A DNA stretch of 64,000 nucleotides from Burhinus oedicnemus (taxonomy: Eukaryota > Chordata > Aves > Charadriiformes > Burhinidae). The notes under the pieces were generated by a model. That model ran no database searches. It saw nothing but the letters and a program-made list of their open reading frames with translations, and was not told the DNA's origin. Location: the NCBI GenBank assembly GCA_008921705.1, contig VFFE01007125.1, forward strand, positions 418,760 through 482,759. Direction: 5' to 3'. The position numbers were made by a program, and so were the translations under genes. Below, one piece after another: positions 47,581 to 56,665 of the stretch (position 1 is the first letter of the stretch; the number at the start of each line of letters is the position of its first letter).

Positions 47581-47984
47581 TTCCATTCTTCTGATTCTGG
47601 AAGTTTACTAGACAATTACTAATACATTCCAGTCACACAAGCTGATCTTACCTTTAAACTGAGTATGAACAAGTAATTCTTGAGTCCAGAAGTTGTGCTT
47701 TTATCTCTAGGCAGAAATCACAGTCATAACTGATGAGTTTAAAAAAAAAAGTCAAAATGTTCATGGCACTCATCATGATATTTTTCTGAATGTTTTTATT
47801 TAAATATTCTCAAACTTGCAAAGAAACAATATTTATTAATGACATTTTTTTTGAGACCAAGTTAATATTTTCAAAATTGTTTTCTTAATGCTATTAAAAA
47901 TAAGACGAAGTGACTAAACTCGCTCACTGGATACTCGTTGTCACAGAAGTTATCATTGTAAATAGGCAAAACAGATGAAAGAAT
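47581..47984. other. Unique AT-rich sequence, no recognised feature
   Basis: Spacer between the CR1 fragment and the MIR relic. Nothing recognised. Confidence 0.5.
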
Positions 47985-48105
47985 TACCAGTATCCCCATT
48001 TAACAACTGCATCTGAGAAAAATTAGCATGTTGCCCACTGTCACAGGTACTGTGAGCCCGCGCCAGGAACTCAAGCCTAACCTAATCTGTCTGGGGACTT
48101 ACCTA
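47985..48105 (-). mobile_element. MIR-type SINE relic (minus strand)
   Basis: CAGTATCCCCATTTAACAAC, then ctgagaaaaattagcatgttgcccactgtcacaggtact, then aactcaagcctaacc, follows the reverse complement of MIR (tatccccattttacagatgagg, then cttgcccaaggtcacacagc, then gaacccaggtctg) in the right order over about 120 bp. The ordered multi-block match makes this the best MIR call in the window. Confidence 0.6.
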
Positions 48106-48589
48106 TCCCTAAAATAATTTCTTTCCAGATTAAAAAACATATTTCTGAGAGTAATTTAAAGCATCGCCTGCAGTATTTCTCCCAGAATTACGTCCGGATT
48201 TGTCATGCCAGTTCTATGAAATAAAACACAACGCACATATCTATGCGTTTGGCGCAGTGCAACAGCCGTTGTATATTTTATCTCTTCACAGCCCACACAC
48301 GCTTACCAACATGCACACACATACCCATGCCTCTCTGAAAGGGGAAGATAAGGCAGACACCATGTTGGGTTTGGTACCATGAACCGCTGGTTTGGAGCTA
48401 GCAGTTAAGAAATGGGGGAAGTGGTTTCTAAACTTCAGCTAACCCTGCAATTTTCAATAATTGTGATTATAAAAGTCTAAACAGTTTTGGAATTTTAAAT
48501 ATTTGTTCTCAGCATTCATTATTAAATTGTAAATTATTCACGGTAGGACTCTTTCTTCCATGATGTTTGTACAACACCTATCTAAAGGG
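48106..48589. other. Unique sequence with short CA repeats
   Basis: Small interrupted CA repeats at 48293-48325 (cccacacacgc, atgcacacacatac). Otherwise AT-rich with no recognised feature. Confidence 0.5.
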
Positions 48590-48760
48590 GACCCTACTCC
48601 TGCTTAAGGCCTTTAGGACTGATTGCAATACAAATAATGAGTTATTTGAACAATGCCGTTTGGCTTTTTCCTGGGAAGATGCCACGAGGAACAGCCACGT
48701 GTGATAAATCCCTTTGCAGCATCAATCCTGGGCTCTTCTGAGTGCGAAACGACAGCAAAC
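48590..48760. other. Conserved-element candidate (SOX-like, E-box)
   Basis: A non-repetitive segment with ATTGCAATACAAATAATGAG, a SOX-like GAACAATG and the E-box CACGTG in gccacgtgtgataaatccc. The motif mix and moderate G+C resemble conserved non-coding elements. No direct evidence of conservation is available. Confidence 0.18.
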
Positions 48761-49571
48761 GGTGTCCCATAAAGCAAGGTGGTGGTTAGTTTCCCCAGCC
48801 AGCATAGCCCCAGGATAACAAATAAAATAAGCAGGGAGGTGTTATTGTATGAGCGCTCGAGACCCGTGTGTGGCCATGGCCACCTCGGTAAGACTTTCCA
48901 CTGAGTCTGACACTGGGGGGGTGTGTGGTTTTGCTTGAATAATGGAGTGTTGGTGGAAGGAGGTGGTGATTAACTAATCTTGGGTGTGTCTTCAAAGGGG
49001 ATGACATGACTGTTCAAAGGGGAGACATGCAGGGAGAGGGGAATGGGAACCGGGAGAAGAAGAGCAGAAAGGAAGGAGTTTCTGAAAGAGACAAGACTAG
49101 ATTATCAGAATGTTCCCTCCTGGCCTCAAAACGGCATCTGTCTGGGACAGGCAGAAGCACAGTGAAAAGTTATTTAAAGACGTTTAGCTGATATTGTCAC
49201 ACTTCCTGGGATTCATTTGGTACTTCTCCCTTTATATCTTTGTTTAGTAGATAAATTGCTGGTCTACGGTGCGGTGATCTAACTGGAAACCCTTGACATT
49301 TGTTGTCATTGAGACAGCATGGAGTATTCTGAGAAGAGCGGCTGGAAAAAGGAGAACAGCTTTCTCAGGGAAAAAACATAAAAATAAAGAACCCATCAGT
49401 GTTTCTTTCCCTTAAATGTACCTTTCTGAAAATATTTTCTGTTGAAAAATTGAAGCTCAAGACTATGTTTACTTTCCTGTCTTCTGAGTTCAGTCGGTTA
49501 ACTTCATTCCTATTTCAATGAAAAACCTTGGGGGTTTGTGTTTGTTTATTTTTTTTAATTTTTATATTTCT
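48761..49571. other. Unique sequence, no recognised feature
   Basis: Short G-runs near 48914-48920. No gene or transposon recognised. Confidence 0.5.
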
Positions 49572-49650
49572 ACCAGAATCCTAGGATTGTAGAATAATTC
49601 AGATTGGAAGAGATAACAGGAAGACATCTAGTCAAAACTCTAGCTTTTCT
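49572..49650 (-). mobile_element. CR1 LINE 3' end, highly decayed (minus strand)
   Basis: AGAATCCTAGGATTGTAGAA, then taattcagattggaagagat and acatctagtcaaaac, is the CR1 3' terminus in reverse (usually gaatcatagaatcatagaat ... ggttggaaggga ... catctagtccaac). Only about 80 bp is recognisable. Confidence 0.7.
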
Positions 49651-50484
49651 GACATCACTGAAACACCTATTTTTTCCTCCTAGATTGAAAGGTAATTTTT
49701 CATCAAGGAACTACTCAGCAACTATTTTACCTGAAAAATGGCCATCTCTGAATCCAGGTCATCTATGTTTTTTCAACAAAATAATGCACGGTCAGCTGAC
49801 TTTAGGTCTCCCACTGCATGATTTCACAGAACTTTTAAGGCTGTTCATAGAGTTTCGGTCAAGCAGTGCATTATTTAAGATGCACACACTTAGGTATTAG
49901 CAAGTAGGAGTCAAGCGTCCAGACTTTTCTTTATAACTAGTGGAGATCAAGAGTAGGATTCAGTTACTTAAATATAGGTATCTAGTGCCTTATTTGATGC
50001 ACTAGTCTTGTAGAGATTCAAGGTACCTTGAACCATCACATTTCATCTGAGTGGACAGGTAGGAGGTAGGACATAGGACATAGGAAAGACCCAGTCTTAT
50101 GAAGAGGCAAGTAAAGGCCAAATAATGTATCCTGAAGTGCCTGAAATGCCAGCATTTAGGAAAGTTAATCCTCTGTTTTCTTTCTTTCTCCCTTTCTCCT
50201 TCCCACCAACATAGACAGTGGAGCCTAAAGAACAGTTTAGCTGCCCAAATATTGTTGTCTCCTTACACTGAATTTCATCCCTGTCTTTCAAAACTGAGAG
50301 AAACAAGGGCTTTGTCTCAGGCTAAAGAAAAAAAATCTTCATCCTTTACTTTGGCATAAAGTTTGGGTCTCAGATTCTGTATTTTAATTTCATCCAGGAG
50401 AAATGGCTATAAGCTGCAACCTGTAGTCATTTGGAATGGAGCAAAGATATTTCCCTAAACTTTTCTTGGTAGAAAAACAAGAGA
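49651..50484. other. Unique sequence, no recognised feature
   Basis: Small local repeats (ggacataggacatagg near 50070). Nothing else recognised. Confidence 0.5.
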
Positions 50485-50660
50485 CTTCTTCAAGACAGAA
50501 ATGATGTTTGCTTTCTTCCAGTCCTCAAGAACCTCTCCTAGTTGCTACAAACTTTCAAAGATAATCAGGAGACGCTTTGCAACGTAATCAGCCAGTTTCT
50601 TTATCACTCATGGGTGTATCCCATAAGGTCCTATGGACCCTTCTCATAGAAACTCTGGTG
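50485..50660 (-). mobile_element. Ancient CR1 ORF2 relic, start of RT domain (minus strand)
   Basis: TTGCTTTCTTCCAGTCCTCA, then agaacctctcctagttgcta, then caaagataatcagg, then actcatgggtgtatcccata, then ggtcctatggacc. In reverse this is the CR1 ORF2 segment encoding the GPMGIHPRVL-type motif near the start of the reverse transcriptase. It corresponds to 52380-52530 of the younger copy nearby but is far more diverged, so it is a separate, older insertion. No 3' end is attached. Confidence 0.7.
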
Positions 50661-51099
50661 TAGAAGACAATCATGGTGCGTGCCCAGATCTTTGCTTGCA
50701 ATAAATTTAGGGCATGGGCATTTCCAGGCCTAACTGCCAGACATGGAAGCACAGAGAGGTTCCCACTTCCACCAGTTTAGATCTGGCCATTACGACCCAT
50801 TAGTTAATTACTTCACCTTTCTTTTTAGTATAAAACAAGCACTGTCCTAAACTGGCCAGAAGATATGACAAGGTATTAATAGTTTCATGGGTTTGGTTGT
50901 TTGGGCTGAACTGCAGCTGTCTTTTTCCTTCTTCCTTGATAAAAAGAAGAGATTCACCTTAGCATCATTGATGCAGTTACCCCCATGTGTTCCTGTGAAA
51001 AAGGAATTTCTCAGTCCTACCTAAGATTAACTTAATAGTATGACTTCGAACTATTTTCCCATCACTAGCTCAAGTCTTGCTTAACAAAGCCGTCACCAG
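50661..51099. other. Unique sequence, no recognised feature
   Basis: Nothing recognised between the old CR1 relic and the large CR1. Confidence 0.5.
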
Positions 51100-52990
51100 G
51101 TGTATTTTGTAGATATTGTACCTCCTCTGGAGCAACTTGAGGTCGCTTGTTACTTGGGAGAAGAGACGGACCCCCACCTGGCTACAACCGTGATGAAATT
51201 TTTCCTAATATCCAATCTAAACCTCCCCTGGCGCAACTTGAGGCTTCTTGTCCTGTCGCTTGTTACTTGGGAGAAGAGACCGACCCCCACCTGGCTACAA
51301 CCTTTCAGGTAGTTGTAGAGAGTGAGAAGGTCTCCCCTCAGCCTCCTCTTCTCCAGGCTGAACAACCCCAGGTCCCTCAGACGATCCTCACAAGACTTGT
51401 GCTCCAGACCCCTCACCAGCTCCGTTGCCCTTCTCTGGACACGCTCCAGCCCCTCAATGTCATTCTTGGAGTGAGGGACCCAAAACCGAACACAGGATTC
51501 GAGGTGGGGCCTCCCCAGTGCTGAGTACAGGGGGACAATCACTGCCCTAGTCCTGTTGGTTATGTTACTCCTGATACAAGCCAGGATGCTGTTGGCCTTC
51601 TTGGCCACCTGGGCACACTGCTGGCTCATATTCAGCCGACCGTCAACCAACACCCCCAGGTCCTTTTCCACTGGGCAGCTTTCCAGCCACTCTTCCCCCA
51701 GCCTGTAGCGCTGCAGGGGGTTGATGCGACTCCAGTGCAGGATCTGGCACTTGGCCTTGTTGAACCTCACACCATTGGCCTCAGTCCATCGATCCAACTT
51801 GTCCAGATCTCTCTGTAGGGCCATCCTACCCTCAGGAAGATCAACACTGCCACTTAACTTGGTGCTGTCTGCAAACTGACTGAGGGTGCACTCAATCCCT
51901 TCGTCCAGGTCATTGATAAAGATTTTAAACAGAACCGGCCCCAGTACCGAGCCCTAGAGAACACCACTTGTGACCAGCCACCAACTGGATTTAACTCCAT
52001 TCACCACCACTCTTTGAGTTTGGCCTTCCAGCCAGTTTTTGACCCACCAAAGAGTACACCCATTCAAGCCATGAGCAGCCAGTTTCTTCAGGAGAATGCT
52101 GTGGGAAGCAGTATCAAAGGTTTTACTAATGTTCAGGTAGACGACATGCACAGCCTTTCCCTCATCCACCGAGTAGGCTACCCTGGCATAAAAGGAGATT
52201 AGGTTAGTCAAGCAAGACCTGCCTTTCATAAACCCATGCTGGCTGGACCTGATCATCTGGTTGTCCTACAAGAGACACATAATGGCACTCAAGATGATCT
52301 TCTCCATAAACTTCCCTGGCAACGAGGTCAGACTGACAGGCCTGTAGTTCCCCGGATCCTCCTTCCAGCCCTTCTCGTTGGTAGACGTCACATTTGCTAA
52401 CCTCCAGTCAGCTGGAACCTCCCCGGTGAGCCAGGACTGCTGATAAATGACGGAAAGTGGCTTAGTGAGCACTTTCGCCGGCTCCCTCAGCACCCTCGGG
52501 TGGATCCCATCTGGCCCCATAGACTTGTGAGTGTCTAAGTGGTGTAGCAGATCCCTCATCATTTCCCCTTGGATTATGAGGGCTTCGTTCTGCTCCCTGC
52601 CTCTGCCTTCCAGCTCAGGGGGCTGGGTACTCAGGGAACAACTGGTCTTACTGTTAAAGACTGAGGCAAAGAAGGCATTAAGTAGCTCAGTCTTTTCCTC
52701 ATCCTTTGTCACTATGTTTCCACCCCTGTCTACTCTTTTATTGCTAATGTATTTATAGAAATTTTTTTACTGTCCTTAACATCAGAAGCCAGGTTAAGTT
52801 CGAGTTGGGCTTTGGCACTTCTGATTTTCTCCCTACATAGCCTCACAGCATCTTTGCAGCCCTTCTGAGTGGCTTGCCCCTTCTTCCAAAGGCCACAGAT
52901 TTTCCTTTTTCCCTTGAGCTGCAACAATAGCTCTCTGTTCAGCCAGGCTGGCCTTTTTCCCCAGTGGCTCATTTTTCCACACACAGGATA
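51100..52990 (-). mobile_element. CR1 LINE, longest ORF2 relic (linker, RT and C-terminal regions)
   Basis: The minus strand encodes, from 52990 downward, the ORF2 linker (KCPACK-independent blocks such as RPAWLNRELLLQLKGKRK and GCKDAVRLCREKI), the RT start (GPDGIHPRVLREPAKVL, DPGNYRPVSLTSLPGKF), RT blocks SSQHGFMKGRSCLTNLI, VYLNISKTFDTASHS and [20 protein letters not shown], the catalytic block FADSTKL at about 51861-51875, then the C-terminal region down to about 51300. From 52712 to 51150 the frame is a single one, broken only by stop codons at 52266-52268 and 51954-51956. A frameshift lies near 52720-52740. Two catalytic aspartates are lost: VYLD to VYLN, and FADD to FADS. The 3' UTR is missing and the end carries a duplication. 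It is an inactive pseudogene of the same subfamily as 28319-28967. Confidence 0.95.
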
Positions 52991-53044
52991 AAAAAAATCT
53001 GGGCTTGCTTATTCCTGTAAAGAGGTGGCTAAGGGACATCTAAT

Positions 53045-53398
53045 TGCAGTTCCCAATTTGAAGGAGTGTTACAAAGAAAACAGATCAAAACTTTTCTTGT
53101 TGTTTTAGATGGAAAACCGAGGGACAACAGCTACAAAGAGTAACCTGAGACATCCAGTTTGGGACATAAAGGGAAACTTTTTCTTTAGGAGAGTAGTTCA
53201 GCACAGGAAAAGGTGGCTTGGAGAATTTGTGGAATCTCCATTTTCAGAGATTTTCAAAATTTGGCTAGACAAATTTAAAGCCTGACCTGATCTAACACTG
53301 GTTATCACTTGATTGCTCTAAGGAGTTGAAGAAGTATGGACTAGACGCTTCCAGTTGTACCTTCCAACCAACATTTCTACAATTCTATAATTCAGAAG
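53045..53398 (+). mobile_element. CR1 LINE 3' fragment, old (plus strand)
   Basis: TTGAAGGAGTGTTACAAAGA, then gtggcttggagaatttgtgg, then aatctccattttcagagatt, then aaagcctgacctgatctaac, then tatggactagacgcttccag and ttgtaccttccaacc. This is the CR1 ORF2 end and 3' UTR in sense orientation, ending in ttctacaattctataattc. It is considerably diverged. It sits 55 bp from the 5' edge of the minus-strand copy ending at 52990, so the two are back to back. Confidence 0.8.
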
Positions 53399-53994
53399 AC
53401 ACAGGGAAAGTCAATTCAATTTGCAGAGTCATGAAGAAATGGTTCTGGGATTTTTGGAAGAGGCAAGGGAGCTGGGTTCTCAGCTCTTCTCTTTGGTTAT
53501 CTAGCTTCCATAGGTTCTTGAAAATCCCATCCGCTGAGCCTGCAGAATTATAGTGAGATTTTCCGAATAATCCTAGCAGAACATATGCCTAAATCCCACC
53601 TATATCCAATGTCAATTAGATATACTATTTCCTTTGAAAATCCCAGCCAGCATCCATGGCTACATATATATATAGTCTACCACCAATCAACTGCTTACAA
53701 AATATTAAAATGAAAAAGAAAGTAAGCTCTACAGGATGACATGTGATTTCTTTAGTTCAAAAAAGATCCAGGACTGTGACTTCTTGGAGAACCAGGGTTT
53801 GAGAAGAAATCAAAGAGAATGGACTCCATAGGAAAATTGTATCTGTAGTCTTTGGAGAAGAAGGCAAGAAAAAATACATCACCCAGCTGTAAATCAGCAG
53901 TCTTTGCCTTACTTGACAGAACACCTCAGTCGCAAGAGAGTAAAGCTGGTGCTTTCTCTTTCCCTTTCTCTTTAAAAAACAAGTCATATTTTTC
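53399..53994. other. Unique AT-rich sequence, no recognised feature
   Basis: Small (AT)n at about 53664-53675. Nothing else recognised. Confidence 0.5.
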
Positions 53995-54220
53995 TCTTTT
54001 CCTCTTTGTCTTTCACTCATTTCTTTGCTTTCTCTCTTTCTCCCATGCTCTTTTTCACAGGTCTTACGTCACAAAGTCTGATGACCTGCCTGCAGCTGTT
54101 TTTCCCAGGAGTCAACAAGATCTGTTTCAGGACCACTGGTATTTACATGACCATCAGTCACGCAAGAAGCAAGAGGAGCACACAAGACCCTATTCACGAG
54201 ATGGGGAGTCTAATATTTGA
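53995..54220 (+). other. Possible terminal exon, unassigned (acceptor at 54060)
   Basis: A long pyrimidine tract (about 53995-54055) ends in TTTTTCACAG at 54060, a textbook splice acceptor. The next 160 nt stay open to a TGA at 54218-54220 and encode a hydrophilic tail of about 53 residues, including DDLPAAVFPRSQQDLFQDHW and QSRKKQEEHTRPYSRDGE. An AATAAA lies at 54565-54570. No protein family is recognised. A second frame is also open across the same region, which weakens the case. It could instead be part of the adjacent conserved-looking element. Confidence 0.2.
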
Positions 54221-54249
54221 AATAACTAACTGCTGAGAGAGGGCAGGTG

Positions 54250-54400
54250 TCCCTTCAGCTCTGACATCTGGTCTGACCACATCAGTAATTAATCATTGGA
54301 CGGTGAAATTGAAGGCGATTAATGCCCTCCCAGCTCATCATTATTGCAACTGGAAATTTGCGATACTGGGTTGGATGCTGAAAAAGACAGCACGCCAACT
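54250..54400. other. Conserved-element candidate (homeodomain/SOX-site cluster)
   Basis: A non-repetitive segment with tightly spaced developmental-factor-like cores: CAGTAATTAATCATTGG, GGCGATTAATGCCC and CATCATTATTGCAACTGG, followed by tttgcgatactggg. The mix of homeodomain ATTA, SOX-like ATTATTG and a TTGCAA core with balanced composition is more enhancer-like than the AT-rich candidates elsewhere. Function is inferred, not shown. Confidence 0.25.
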
Positions 54401-55487
54401 GTTTAGAAAGTAAACATCAAAAACTGTGTGACATTTCTACAAACACATGTAAAAGCAGTAAAGGTGCAAAAAATCACACTGAGACATGAGCCCCAGTGAT
54501 GAATTTCTTGATTATAGAACAGCCATTTTCCATGCAGGGCTGAGCATAAGGTCAGCCTTCCCATAATAAACACTTACTGTCTCCAGGGCTTGAAAATTCA
54601 GTTGTTAAAATCTGTATGATGGGCTTGCAACATTAAAAAAAAATAATAAGAAGAAAACCCAAAGATTCAATTGATCTGTCATTAAGACTGTTTGTCAGGA
54701 GGAGAAGGGACTCACCAGAGTCAACCAAAAAAAAAAAAAATGTTGAAACGAATAAACAAAATCTATGACTTGGTAATACTCTGCATGCTTTCATTATATG
54801 TTTTTCTGTATGAAAAAAAATTAATCCTTGAGATCGAACATAGAGGGTGGGAATTCAGCAATGCATAGGAAAGACCTTCCCCTTGTCCAGAAGATTTTTC
54901 AATGCCAGTAAACAAGGCAGAAGAATGGTGCAAGAAAAATACTTCTATGACCCTTAAACAGATCTGGAGTTAAAACCCAGAGGGATTAAAAGTACTCTCA
55001 CATTTTCGTTTGTTTGTTTATTTGTTTGTTTTGAGAAGATGTCAATTCCTTGAAAAAAACACATTTTTCTAAAAATAACAAAGCAACAGATCAGCATCAA
55101 TTAAAATGTCACTGGGATGTTTTTTGGAGGGGAACCAGAGCAAGTAATTTTTTTCAAAAGACCACGCAGATAGGGAAAATGGGTTTTCTGAAGCATTTAG
55201 TAACTGAAAACACAGTTGCCTAAGGGAGATACATGCTCAAATTCTTCCTCAGCTGTATCAGGGAGAGCAAAGACCTGGCTTCAGGTCGTGCCCCATTCCA
55301 GTCGTCAGACAATGTACTGACCACCAAAATGCATCCTTGCGCTCTGGGGTTCCATTAATATCTGTAATTACTTACACGAAGTGGAAAAGCTAGAACCGGA
55401 GCAACTGAAATTAGAAAAAAAGAAAAAAAAACCTTTTCTTCGGTTCATCGGTTGGAGAAACAACCTGGAAGACTGGAGAATCTTCTC
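54401..55487. other. Unique sequence, no recognised feature
   Basis: Poly-A run at 54727-54740 and a (GTTT)n-type patch at 55007-55031. No gene or transposon recognised. Confidence 0.5.
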
Positions 55488-55565
55488 CAGATTGATTCAG
55501 GCAAATCAAGGATTTGAACCCAAGCTCCCATTCTTGGGAGTGTCCTAATCCCTTGGCTATTCTAA
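55488..55565 (-). mobile_element. tRNA-derived SINE relic (minus strand)
   Basis: AGGATTTGAACCCAAGCTCC followed by cattcttgggagtgtcctaatcccttggctattct. The reverse complement of GGATTTGAACCC is GGGTTCAAATCC, the RNA polymerase III B-box of a tRNA T-arm. The distal ccttggctattct corresponds to the start of the tRNA-like head, as in MIR and other amniote tRNA SINEs (aaccac-tgggctattct pattern). The tRNA fold is decayed, so it is not a functional tRNA gene. The pyrimidine-rich flank at 55575-55602 is low complexity. Confidence 0.55.
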
Positions 55566-55918
55566 GATCTATTATTTTCTCCTTTCTCTGTCTCTCTCTC
55601 TGTTCATCATTTTTTGTTATATTTTCTGTTCTTGAAGTAACTAATTTTTCTTCCAAGCTGGCATAAAGATCCTCAGCTTGTTCTCAGCTTGTCAATGCCT
55701 TTTCCCACTACCTAGTACAATAGATCATTAATGAATGGCCGGGCTTTCAGAAGATCAGGTGACAATAGCATTCCTGGATCCGAAATTTTCTCTCCATTAT
55801 TTCAGTTCTTATCTCAAAGTTGTTTGAGAGCAGTGTAATGTGAACAGTGATTTTTATATAAGCACGTGTGAAGACACTCAGAAAATTTGCTAATAAAATC
55901 TTGGAGGTGGTCTATGGC
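55566..55918. other. Unique sequence, no recognised feature
   Basis: A TC-rich patch (55575-55602), then AT-rich unique DNA. Confidence 0.5.
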
Positions 55919-55967
55919 TAAAAAGAGTAAAAGGGTAAAAGAATAAAAGAGTAAAAGGGGAAAAGAA
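55919..55967 (+). repeat. Short minisatellite, about 8-bp unit TAAAAGRG
   Basis: Six units: taaaaagag, taaaaggg, taaaagaa, taaaagag, taaaaggg and gaaaagaa. Units are 8 bp except the first (9 bp). Purine-rich apart from the leading T. Confidence 0.85.
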
Positions 55968-56217
55968 AGCTTACCCTTCCATAAATAAACAGATGAGACT
56001 ATAAAGTAAATTATATTATTGAAGAAGAAAGTTAAGATGTGTAAAGAGGGAGAAAGCTGGCTAAATCATGGGCTCTTTATTTGTTTCAAACACAAACGTT
56101 GCACAGCAAGGGGAATTCAGGCCAAGCTACTGATGATGTGCAAAAAGAGCCCAGATGTCCAGCGAGACAAAGTCGGAAAGACCAAGAGGAAAAAGAAGAC
56201 AAAAAGATGTATAAACT
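55968..56217. other. Unique sequence, no recognised feature
   Basis: A lysine-rich 66-codon open frame (56019-56219) just precedes the CR1 relic and reflects A/G-rich composition. It is not called. Confidence 0.45.
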
Positions 56218-56665
56218 GACATGTCAAACCAACCTAATGTCTTTCTATAGACAGTAACGAGTTTGTAGCTACAGGAGAAGCAGTAGCTGCCAATACATAC
56301 ATCGATTTTATTAGAGCTTTTAACACTGTCTCATATGACATTCTCAGAAATAAACTAGGCAAACATAGTATAGATTAAACTACTATGGGTTAGAGGCAAA
56401 AATTACTGGAAAACCTACTGACAAAATAGGTACAAATGGAAATATATATGAAGTGCATTCTGCAAGGGGAAATTCTGACAGTGGATAATGAGCGGTGATG
56501 AATCATCATCATCGTTAATGATTCAGAGTGGAAGACAAAGTACATTGGTTACGATTTTACATGATACTAAGTAAGGACAGGTCAACACAAAATTGTCATA
56601 GTATGGTAATTTATTCAGAAATCAATAGGATCTTATTCAGGAAAGACAAGGTAGTGTGGATATAT
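56218..56665 (+). mobile_element. Very old CR1-type LINE relic, RT domain (plus strand)
   Basis: Despite many stops, the order of reverse-transcriptase blocks is kept: CQTNLMSFY at about 56222-56248, then IDFIRAFNTVSYDIL at about 56300-56345 (motif A region, FSKAFDTV in active CR1), then the agtgcattctgcaagggga block matching the SVPQGS motif at about 56452, then attcagagtggaagac and ttttacatgatactaag at about 56520-56570 (the FADDTK block), then cagaaatcaataggatctta. The reading frame shifts repeatedly. The decay is far beyond the other copies, so this looks like an older, basal CR1 lineage insertion, inactive. Confidence 0.7.
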
